Of a stretch of 64,000 nucleotides of DNA, positions 55,381 through 64,000 are shown piece by piece. The notes under the pieces are model-generated. The model searched no databases and was not told the DNA's origin. It was given only the letters and a program-made list of their open reading frames with translations. Numbering within the stretch: position 1 is the first letter of the stretch; the number at the start of each line of letters is the position of its first letter. A program made the translations under genes and the position numbers. This DNA comes from Carettochelys insculpta (lineage: Eukaryota > Chordata > Testudines > Carettochelyidae). The stretch is from assembly GCF_033958435.1 (NCBI RefSeq), contig NC_134138.1, forward strand, positions 4,166,001 through 4,230,000, written 5' to 3'.

Positions 55381-55810
55381 CAGCCAAGTAGCACTTTAAA
55401 GACTAGCAAAATAGTTTACTAGGTGAGCTTTCGTGGGACAGACCCACTTCTGCAGACCATAGCCAGACTGGAACAGACTGTGCAGCCGTTTTACTTGGTT
55501 ATCACAGGCCAGAACAAACTCAATATTTAAGACACAGAGAACCAAAAACAGTAAGCAAGGAGCACAAAACCAGAAAAAGAGAATCAAGATGAAGAAATCA
55601 GAGACTGGAAATCACTCTCTGATTTGCTTACCTTGCTTCTCTTTTTCTGATTTTTTCTCTTTGGTTGCTGTTTTTGGTTCTCAGTGTTTGAAATAGTGAA
55701 TCCCTTTTAACCTGGCTAGGATCTGAAAACACAGGCCTGTCCTATGAATACTCATCTAACAAACTATTTAAACAGTTTTTAAAGCTTTACTTGACTGCTT
55801 TTTAATCTAT
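55381..55810 (-). mobile_element. Penelope/SINE-type tails (two diverged pieces)
   Basis: On the minus strand 55418-55460 carries 'gtgggtctgtcccacgaaag' preceded by CTGCAGA (core A to C change). A second, poorer copy runs in the plus direction at 55690-55810 ('tgtcctatgaatactcatct'). Confidence 0.6.
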
Positions 55811-55889
55811 TTTTCTACAACTCAGAAAAGCAGGACCAAAGAATATTTCCTTTAACTGCAATATTCCACAACCCTGCCCATTTTGGGGG

Positions 55890-56370
55890 GAGGCAGCCTG
55901 GAGGCAGCTCTCAATTCCTTAACACTCCAGGTCATGGCAACCAAAGATTCACTCAAATTGAGGGTGTGTATCTCAGGGGTCTACCATATGTGGCTTGGCA
56001 ACAGACGTTTTAGCATATAGGCATCTTCCTCAGCCTGGAACAGAGTTTGGGGCTTGACTTGTTGATATGTGTGTGTAAGGAATGTGCCAGCAGGAGCTCA
56101 GGACTGGGAAAGGCTTTAGGCCCTGTGTGTTTCAGATGTCATTTACATGAAAATCTAAATAGATGCATATGTAATACCCTCTCAACAGAGTCTGATGGGA
56201 GCAGGTGAAGCTGTGAGGTTTCATCTCTTGTCATGAGCATGTTCTTGTAAAGTCACAAATTATGCTATCATTCAGTGTAAGAAATGTGGGTTCTCATCCA
56301 TGCTTGAAGTTTTTGTGCAATCCAGGGTAGTCACCGTTACGTGGGAAGCTATGGGTTGCACAGGGCTCCT
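55890..56370 (+). repeat. Uncharacterised interspersed repeat, copy 2
   Basis: Direct copy of 42110-42600. No coding capacity. Confidence 0.8.
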
Positions 56371-56579
56371 TTCCTCAGAGATGTTTCTTTCTGAGTCAAA
56401 GTGTTTGACTGAAATGGATAATTATGCTTTTTGGTAGAATTAGTTGTGTTTTTGAGTTGTCTTTCAAAAAAAGTGTGGTGTTTATGAAAAAAATGTTTTA
56501 ATAATTTGCTTTTAGCAAAGTGGATAAAAATAGAAAAAGCTTTTGTACTTATGTTGTTCAAGCAATAGCTGTTTTATTC

Positions 56580-56710
56580 TGAGTTAATAACAGCAGGAAA
56601 GAGTCCTACAGTACTTCATAGACTAACATTAAAAATCTGAGCATCAGCTTTCTGTGTTTGTAAAAGCTCATGCTCAAAATTTTTCTGTTAATTTATAGCA
56701 ACTATCCTTG
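56580..56710 (+). mobile_element. Penelope/SINE-type tail relic
   Basis: 'aaaagctcatgctcaaaatt' and 'ctgttaatttatagcaacta' resemble the tail at 21340-21400. Confidence 0.5.
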
Positions 56711-56762
56711 CTCGATTTTTTTTGTAAGCATGCAGTAGATTAGTGCCCTGGGGGTAACATTA

Positions 56763-57167
56763 GCTGTGTCTACACGTGTCCCAAACTTCGGAATGGCCAT
56801 ACAAATGGCCATTTTGAAGTTTACTAATGAAGTGCTGAAATGCATATTCAGCGCTTCATTAGCATGCGGGCGGCAGCCGCGCTTCAAAATTGATGCTCCT
56901 TGCAGCTGCGCGGCGCGTCCAGACGGGGCTCCTTTTCGAAAGGATGCCGCCTACTTCGAAGTCCCCTTATTCCCATGAGCCCTTTCGAAAAGGAGCCCTG
57001 TCTGGACGCGCCGCATGGCGGCAAGGAGCGTCAATTTCGAAGCGCGGCTGCCGCCCGCATGTTAATGAACCACTGAATATGCATTTCAGCGCTTCATTAC
57101 TAAACTTCGAAATGGCCATTTGCATGGCCATTTCGAACTTTGGGGCATGTGTAGACACGGCCTTAGA
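56763..57167. mobile_element. Foldback element, near-complete palindrome
   Basis: About 400 bp. Ends 'gctgtgtctacacgtgtccc' and 'ggggcatgtgtagacacggcc' are inverted. Nearly the whole left half (aaatggccatt, gcgcttcattagcatgcggg, ggcgcgtccagacggggctc) reappears inverted on the right with a short central spacer. Confidence 0.88.
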
Positions 57168-57430
57168 GAGAAGACCGTGTCAACGGTAGACCTCTCTGCA
57201 CGGAATACGCACTGCGATTCAGGGTACACCCTCTCAGCAATCTTCTGGAGTCTGCCAAGGATGACGCAAGCGAACAGTTTACCAGTGACGCTTACGAAGG
57301 AGATTCTACAGTAGTTGTTGCAGTCGCTTCTGTCTCCTTTGTTCTTATACAAGGTTACAATGTTAGCGTCGCATATCCTGTGGAACCTCACCCACTTTCC
57401 AGCACAGGCAGAGTAGCCCGTGTAGTAAAT
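57168..57430 (-). pseudogene. Non-LTR retrotransposon RT fragment
   Basis: The minus strand encodes VTLYKNKGDRSDCNNYCRIS, then GRLQKIAERVYPESQCVF, the RT fingers region. Same LINE family as 63575-63872 (plus). Confidence 0.82.
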
Positions 57431-57449
57431 GTTTAAAAAAAGCCGTGCG

Positions 57450-58074
57450 ACATGATGACATGGATGTAGAAGCATAAATTGTGTGTTGAAGGAGTTTGTA
57501 ACTCTGCAATGTCACCGTTGTGCCCAGTAACTAGTCTTGCAACCTCTCACATGAGAAGAAACATTCCAAACCTATTTGTGGCACGGAAGGGGAAACTGAG
57601 GCACACAACCATTTTGGTGGTCTGGCGAAATGCCCAGGGTGGAAACCATTTGTACCTTCCTTTCCTGGACTGTAACTAAATTCCAAACATTTGCCGAAGC
57701 AGCTGCATGGACTGGTGGGCAGACAGGGCAGGGCTCAGACCACAGAAGAACTGTTTAATCTGCTGGTGCTGCAGCAGCTGTACGGGCTCTGTCTGCCCGA
57801 CTTGAGAACGTGGCTGAGGGACCAGAGACCGAAGCAGGGAGACCAACCAACCCGAGCGGACTAAAGGAACTTGCCTGGCTGCATCACATGAGAAGGCCCA
57901 AGACCAAGCTCCTAAGGTGAAGCCTCCCCCAACAGCTTCATGACATGGAGGTGGTGCACATCAAGGGGAGCACCAAGGGTACAGCTGATGCCCTATCCCA
58001 TGGGGAAGACCCCGAACTTCCCCAGCTCACTGGCTAAGTGACCCCGCTCAGTTTGGTCTGGAAGGGGGCAGAGA
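57450..58074 (+). pseudogene. Gmr1-like pol-end remnant (right member of inner inverted pair)
   Basis: 57870-58035 encodes RNase H-end sequence in broken frames, ending at a TAA like that of the intact element ('cttccccagctcactggcta'). 57450-57680 is the flank shared with 54560-54781 inverted. Confidence 0.78.
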
Positions 58075-58461
58075 TGTCAAGGAGTGGGGGATAGCTGTGT
58101 GTGCGTGAGGGGCCCACAGAGCGTGTGGGTCACCTGCTTGATGACCAGGTAACACCTTTGTACTGGAGACAAAGCAGGAGGTGGACCCTGAAGTGTTTAA
58201 ATTGGTACTGGGAGTGGGAAGCAGTTAGTCTGGGCTGACAGAGAGAGAGATGAAGGAGGGGGCAAGCCCCCGGATCTGGGGGCCCTTCAGGGCCTCCTCT
58301 CCCCAGCATGGATAGGACTAGCTGTCTCTGCCGGCTGTACTGACTCCTCTGTACGACACTGTGTCCTGTCGGCTAATAAACCCGCTGTTCTCCTGCTGAG
58401 TGAGAGTCACTCCTGCCTGCGGACAGGGTGCAGAGCTTGGGGGACCCCGAACCCCATCACA
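58075..58461 (+). mobile_element. Gmr1-like LTR (right member of inner inverted pair)
   Basis: Starts TGTCAAGGAGTGGGGG and ends CCCCATCACA. Contains 'ggctaataaacccgctgttc' with AATAAA. The right arm of the large inverted repeat begins immediately after it. Confidence 0.9.
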
Positions 58462-59494
58462 CAGCAGCTCATGTTCCCAGGCTGCTCTGCAGTGCATCCT
58501 CCTCCCCTGGGGCTGGGGCTGGGACGGGACACCAGGCCACACCAGCGCACCTTCAGGACACGTCCTGCATCCCAGCTCCAGCTCAGCCCAGCCGCTCTCC
58601 CTCGTCCACCCAGAGATGCCTGACCTGGCCACGCAACCTTCCTCTCTTCACCTGGGGGGGGTGGGGGGCGAAAGGACTGTGTCAGGGGCGTGGGGCTAAG
58701 CGCCATACTGCCTGACAGGGCCAGCCATGCTGGGAGGGGCCCATCACCCTGGCATCTGGGCTGCCAGAGGCAGCGGTGGTAATACTGCCCCTGCTCGTTC
58801 CACACCTGTGCACAGGAGATGGGCTCGTCACCTGCAGCGGCACAAGGTGCCTGCCTGGCTGGGCTGGCTGACAGCTCACCGCAGATTGGCCCGTGTGCGT
58901 CTCCGGGGCGGGAGATGTACATCCCCCAAGGGAGTCCTGGGCATGCTCTACCCTGGCACTGCCTCCCCGGGAAATGAGATCCTTCCTCCTGCTCGGCAAG
59001 GCGGCCCCAAGCAACAAGACAGCCTGGGGGAGCCCTGGGCTCCCTGGATAGGTACTACAGGGCACTATAGGTACTACAGGACTTTTCACCCCAAGGGCCC
59101 ATTGCATCACTCCTGAACTCCAGCTCGGCCACCAAGCCCGAACCGTCCTAGCCCGACAGCGCACCGAGCCCCTGCAGGAGTGACCCAGAGCCACCACTAG
59201 CGGCATAACGGCCGGGAGGTTCTGGGCACGGCTGGAGAAATCACTCCAGGGCACCTTTGCTTAAAGTGCAGGCCCCTCACAGCCCCAGGCCAGGATCTCC
59301 TTCTCGCCAGTTTGCCCCACTCCCCAGCGCGCTCCATGAGGCGTGTGTCTCTGTCTGGGCCAGCTGCAGTACTGTTAGTTGGCTACCGTACAGCCCTGGT
59401 GCCCTGATCCTGTTTGCTGCCCTGCATGCTGCAGTGACGTGGATGGTCGCCCCACGGCGCGAGACGGAGAGCCAGAGGGTTAGAGATAGGCCAT

Positions 59495-60650
59495 GCTGTC
59501 ATGTGACTGAACTTTTGGATGGGGTCTGGAAGCCATTTGAATGCCCAGGGTGGCTATTGGCCCCAAATGTTGTTCCTGGGGCGGCAGGGGCGGTATGTGA
59601 GGTGTCGAATGAAAGCTGCTGATGCCCTGAAGCTATGTGTGCTACTTGTGTGTCTGTAGCATGGACGTAGGCAGAGTTATAGACGTTTAGCTCTGCAGCT
59701 GTTTGAGAAATGCTTCAATGCTGAGGTTCACAGAGGGAGGTGGGGCTCGACCCCAGCCAGGACAATTGGCTGAGCAGAGGCCCAGACGGCCAACGCTCAC
59801 TTTGTGACGGTGGGTTTCCTGCTGGGCCTGCAACGAATGGGAACTCGGCACAGTGACCCACCGGCTCAGGTGGTGGGCCAAGGCCCGTGGAGCAGAATGG
59901 AATCGTCCATCTGCATATGAAAAGCTGTAAGATGGGCCCTGGCAGGGACTTTCTTGGTTCTTCAGTCTTCAGGAGTTAAGCCTGTCTGGACTGGGGGCCC
60001 ATCCCTCGGCAGGATGAGGTGGATTTAGCAGTGTCCATATTGGATCTTTTGTCTTGTGGTCTCCAAGGGGCCATGTTCCAGCATGTGGACTCCAGCAGGC
60101 CGGACCTACGGTGCTCCAATGACTGCATCTATGTAACATGCAATGAACTTTCAGAGACTTTCAAGAATCTGCAAATAACATCGCTGGCTGCGTCGGAAGT
60201 TATGACTGACATGTAAAGTTTTGCTTTAACAATTCTTCTCTCTAACCCTGTTCTTTCTTTTTTGTAAATAAATCTTTAGATATGAGATCTAAAGAATTGC
60301 TGAGCGTGTTGTTTTGGGTAAGATCCAAGTATATATTGACTAGGGGCTGGGGCTGGGGCTTGGCCCTTTGGGAACTGAAACAATCTGTGTGGAGTTTGGT
60401 GAAATAGGCTTAAGAGCCTCTCACCTGAATTTGAGGGTTGTTGGTCGGGGCTGGTAGAGCAGCTGGGAAGTCTGGGGGTTTGCTGGTGTGGCTCTGGCTG
60501 GCCAGTGGAGCTGGCAGAGGTGCTGTGGTGGCTGGTTGGATTTGCCTTAGTGAGAAGGAAATCCCAGCCTGAGGTTGTAAGTAGCCTGGATTTTAAGCAA
60601 AGTTTCCCTGGATTGAGTTCTCTAGCTGTGCCGAGAAACCCTGTCGTATT
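59495..60650 (+). repeat. Unnamed interspersed repeat, right-arm copy
   Basis: Uninterrupted copy of the 30690-32980 repeat. At about 59905 it shows the empty site of the CR1 insertion ('atcgtccatctgcatatg'). Includes 'tttgtaaataaatctttaga'. Confidence 0.8.
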
Positions 60651-61406
60651 ACACCTGCCAACACACTCTGGTCCTTTCCCTTGCAGGAATTTGCTTTCCA
60701 AGCATGGGATGGTTGGTGGGAGCCTTTCTGGGCCAGTGGCAAACACCAGCTGTTTCTAAGAAAGGTCCCACTTGATCCTAATCAGGCACTTGGCTGCCAA
60801 AGTCTGGAAGTCAGAAATTCCCTCCTGACCCCCGCACTGGCAGAACATTGAGGGGCGGCAGCTCAGTCGCGTTCATCACGCTGAGAAGCAAAAAGCCTGT
60901 AATCTACAGCCAGACCCAGTAGCCTAATGGAGGATTGTAGATTCAAGTCCTACCTGTGTTGATTGTGTTGCATTTTCTGCTGGGAAAGGGAGCCACTCCT
61001 GGGAGCACAGCAGTGTCACTGCCTCTCCCAAAGATGCTCTCGTCCCCCTTGACTCCTCCTGCACTTACGAAACATGGATGACGTCTTTATGATTTGGACC
61101 CCTGGTGTAGAGACTCTAGGAGAATTCCACAGAGACTCTAACAATCTGCACCCCACCATCAACTTATGCCTTGACCACTCCACACAAGAGATCCATTTCC
61201 TGGACACTACAGTACAAATCAAGGATGGCCTGATCGGTACCACACTCTACCGGAAACCAACTGATCGCTAGACTTACCTATATGCTTCCAGCTTCCATCC
61301 TGCACACACAACACAATCCATCATTTATGGTCAAGCCCTGAGATACTATCGCATCTGCTCTGATCCTAGTGACAGAGACCGAAAACTACAAAATCTCTAC
61401 CACTGA

Positions 61407-61505
61407 TCCGAAGAAGTGGCTCTGTCCCACGAAAGCTCATCACCGAATAAATCATTTTGGTAGTCTTTAAAGTGCTGCATTTTGGCTGCTTTGTTTTGTA
61501 AGATC
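61407..61505 (+). mobile_element. Penelope/SINE-type tail inserted within the Penelope-like element
   Basis: Flanked by 'aaatctctacca' and 'gatctctaccaa'. Hammerhead-like core has CCGAAGA and an imperfect helix II (GTGGC/CCCAC), so it looks inactive. Confidence 0.75.
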
Positions 61506-62030
61506 TCTACCAAACATTCATAAGCCTGAATTACCCACCAGGTGACGTTAAAAACAAAAAACAAAAACAAAAAAAAAAACAAATCAGGAGGGCTAGATGA
61601 ATATCCAGAAACCAACTACCCCAAGATAGGTCCAAAAAAGCCAAGAACAGAACACCACTGGTCATCACCTACAGCCCCCAACTCAAACCACTGCAACGAA
61701 TTATTAAAGACATACAACCTATCCTTCATCATGATGCCACACTCCAGAAGGACCTAGGTGACAGGCCTGTTCTCTCTTACAGACAACCTCCCAACCTTAT
61801 GAGGATTCTCACTAGCAACCACAGGCTATACCACCAAAATACTAATCCTGGAACTTTTCCTTGTAACAAGCCCTGTTGCCAGCTTTGCCCACATATCTAT
61901 GCTGGCGATTTCATCCCTGGACCTAACCACATTAAGTACAGAATCATGGGCACATTCTCCTGTTCCTCAGCTAAAATCATATATGCCATCATGTGCCAAC
62001 AATGCTCAGTAGGCATCCTTCGATCCCAAG

Positions 62031-62600
62031 GCATCATGGGTTTGCGCCCCAGTTGGGCTGATTCGAGCAGCGTCTTCTGTGGCTGTGCAATCCAATGCGG
62101 GAGTGGCAGTCCTTTCCGCACTGTGAGCAGCAGTAGGCAGATGTCGCTCTGGTATCACGGGCAGGGATCTTCCTGAGGGCTCTCCTGTCTTCCCCTTCCT
62201 TCACCAAGGTAGTTTCATACATCGCAAGAGCTTCCTTCACTCCCTGTTCCCAGGCGTTCCTGTCTGAGGCGAGCGAATGCCAGGTGTTCACGCTGATAGA
62301 GAGAGCGCTGAGGTCACGCTTGCACGTGTCCTTGTAGAGCAATTTAGATCGCCCTTTCAGCCTCTTTCCAGACGCCAGTTCGCCGAAGAGGAGGTCCTTC
62401 GGTATTCGGCCATCCGTCATGCGTGAGACATGCCCCAGCCAGCGCATATGCCTGTGGTTGAGAAGGGGGACCATGGAGGCGGTGCCTGCTCTCTCAAGCA
62501 CTGTGCTATCGGGGACCTTGTCCTGCCATGAGGTACCGAGTATGCGCCTAAGGCAGCGCATGTGGAATGTGTTGAGCCTCTGACCCCCTCTCAACCCCCC
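62031..62600 (-). pseudogene. Non-LTR retrotransposon C-terminus with zinc finger
   Basis: Frame 62034-62612 on the minus strand: LNTFHMRCLRRILGTSWQDK, MRWLGHVSRMTDGRIPKDLL, KRLKGRSKLLYKDTCKRDLS, ending in a C2H2-type finger (CSQCGKDCHSRIGLHSHRRR). About 190 codons are open. It is the C-terminal domain of a LINE whose RT fragments lie at 57168-57430 and 63575-63872. Confidence 0.82.
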
Positions 62601-63574
62601 AACAATGCCCACACACCACGTATATAGGACAGACCGCAGACGCTCTTCGACAAAGAATGAACGGATATAGAGCAGACATTAAACAACTCCAAATACACCA
62701 ACCTGTCAGCCCGCACTTTACTGGAGCGGGCCATTCTGTTAAAGACCTGAGAGCTTGTGTGCTACTGAAACGGGACTTTAACGACCGTCTACAGAGGGAA
62801 TGCTCAGAACTAACATTCGTATTCAAATTCGACACATTGACACGTGGTTTCAAGAGGGACAGCAACTACCTACCCCATTATAAGGACTCTTTTACCTTTT
62901 AAGTGCTTGCTTATTTTATCTAACTCTTAACTCCCGCCCCCCGTCCCGCCACCCCTCTGCTCTTCTGATTTGCCAACCTTGATGACGATTTTTGGACCTC
63001 TGGGCTTTATATATTGTGTCTTTTCTGGTCTGGTGATCTTTGCAAAAGCTGAACAGACCTGAGCTGCTGCCCCTGTTTTCAAGCATTCTTCATCCAAAGG
63101 CCAAACCCCCTGGGCTCCCCGTTTAGCTGGTGGGCATTTGGACAATGTGAACAGGCAGGGCCCAGCTCTGCCTCCAGGCTAGAGGTGTGTGAGCCCAGTG
63201 GCTGTAGAGGGGGGTGGGTGGGGGTGGAAGTGGGGAGGTGGCTCTGGTTCCCAGGGAGGCAGTGTTAGAAGGCTTTCCCTTCACCCCGCTCCCACCTCTC
63301 GTCACACAAGCGGAAATCAGGAGATCGGAAGCCCGAGGCAAGTTAGTTCCAAGTGAGTGCACCCCTAGCTCTGCAACCTGGCCAAATCTGCTCCCCAGGG
63401 TTCCTCTGCCAGCCTGACACCCCAGAGCTTTCGTGCTGTCTCGCTTCCCAGCTCAGACACTGCAGAACACCGCGCTGGCCCCATGCCCTGACACCCCCTC
63501 TGATTAGGTCTCACTATACCTGCAGCATGTGCCCTTAGCCACATCCCTTACAGTCACTTCCACTTGGGCGTCCA

Positions 63575-63872
63575 CATGAGCTACTGTGCCTGTGCTGGAA
63601 AGAGGGTGAGGTTCCACAGGATATGCGCAACGCTAACATTGTAACGTTGTAAAGAACAAAGGAGACAGAAGCGACTGCAACAACTACCGTGGAATCTCCC
63701 TCCTAAGCGTCACTGGTAAACTATTCGCTCGCGTCATCCTTGGCAGACTCCAGAAGACTGCTGAGAGGGTGTACCCCAAATCGCAGTGCGGATTCCGAGC
63801 ACAGAGGTCTACTGTTGACATGGTCTTCTCGCTAAGGCAGCTGCAGGAGAAGTGCAGGGAGCAGAGGTGATG
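63575..63872 (+). pseudogene. Non-LTR retrotransposon RT fragment, right of the inverted repeat
   Basis: Encodes NKGDRSDCNNYRGISLLSVT, LFARVILGRLQKTAERVYP and QCGFRAQRSTVDMVFSLRQL, with a frameshift near 63650. RT fingers/palm region; same family as 57168-57430. Confidence 0.84.
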
Positions 63873-64000
63873 AGTCCCTGAATAAGGGAGTACGTGAACC
63901 CCCTGTTTCTTCTATGCCGGGACCCAGATCAAATCCCTGCTACAAACCACAAACCGGTTGTCACCACCTAGGTGAATCTTTTGGGTCTGCATTAGAGCCT
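63873..64000. other. Unassigned right edge
   Basis: No feature recognised in the last 128 bases. Confidence 0.3.

Larger units (their letters stand above)
61068..63033 (+). pseudogene. Penelope-like element, RT to GIY-YIG, right arm
   Basis: The RT catalytic box NMDDVFMIWTPG begins near 61073, followed by HPTINLCLDHSTQEIHFLDT and LYRKPTDR, then (after one stop) SIIYGQALRYYRICSDPSDR, a hallmark Penelope segment. After a tail-type insertion (61407-61505) come LKPLQRIIKDI and CPHIYAGDFIPGPNHIKYRI with FSCSSAKIIYAIMCQQC. A LINE insertion (62031-62600) splits this from the GIY-YIG core TYIGQTADALRQRMNGYRA and the tail DLRACVLLKRDFNDRLQREC. Penelope-like elements encode exactly this RT plus GIY-YIG endonuclease. 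Stops and insertions make it a relic. Confidence 0.9.
58466..63590. repeat. Right arm of the large inverted repeat
   Basis: Inverted counterpart of 43890-50527; see that entry for matched segments. Shorter because it lacks the equivalents of 44429-45345 and 48946-49922, though it has a longer LINE insertion (62031-62600). Confidence 0.88.

Overview
The window is vertebrate nuclear DNA, most likely from a turtle and certainly from a reptile-grade amniote. Exons are small and follow the GT-AG rule. The repeats are those typical of turtles: CR1 LINEs, a tRNA-derived SINE with a CR1-like tail, Penelope-like elements, hAT relics, foldback elements ending in GTGTAGAC-type termini, and Gmr1-type Ty3/gypsy elements. 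Two cellular genes are recognisable, VPS28 and TONSL. Everything else is mobile DNA, tandem repeats, or sequence I cannot assign. Most long ORFs in the window come from low-complexity DNA.

Layout. 1-4715: the 3' part of a nearly intact Gmr1-like retrotransposon (SCAN-type gag, protease, integrase, then RT and RNase H) plus its 3' LTR. 5035-6980: a foldback transposon running into a G-rich minisatellite. 7060-9637: the first five coding exons of VPS28 on the plus strand. 9755-10546: a MITE-like element split by a solo LTR. 11140-22971: 21 exons of TONSL on the minus strand (TPR repeats, acidic region, ankyrin repeats, disordered exon, ubiquitin-like segment, first LRRs). Both genes lack their 3' exons and they point at each other, so the 9.6-11.1 kb interval looks like a rearrangement breakpoint or a misjoin. 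23.3-26.0 kb: C-rich array, tRNA-SINE and a hAT transposase with one frame break. 26-33 kb: relics of hAT, PLE, CR1 and an unnamed repeat. 33.3-34.7 kb: C-rich minisatellite. 36.7-39.9 kb: a defective Gmr1-like provirus whose LTR end has expanded into a 55-bp satellite. 40-41 kb: 5' part of a CR1.

43.9-63.6 kb is dominated by a large diverged inverted repeat (left arm about 43.9-50.5 kb, right arm about 58.5-63.6 kb). A second, smaller inverted repeat built on Gmr1-like remnants (53.76-54.78 and 57.45-58.46 kb) sits inside it. The arms carry a Penelope-like element with RT and GIY-YIG segments and share the same nested insertions, so the duplication came after those insertions. Several Penelope-type tails contain a hammerhead-ribozyme-like core.

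How the parts relate: TONSL works in replication-coupled homologous recombination and VPS28 in ESCRT-I sorting. They are neighbours in other vertebrates but have no known functional link. The mobile elements are parasites. Their main effect here is structural: inverted copies, nested insertions, tandem expansions, and a probable break through two housekeeping genes.
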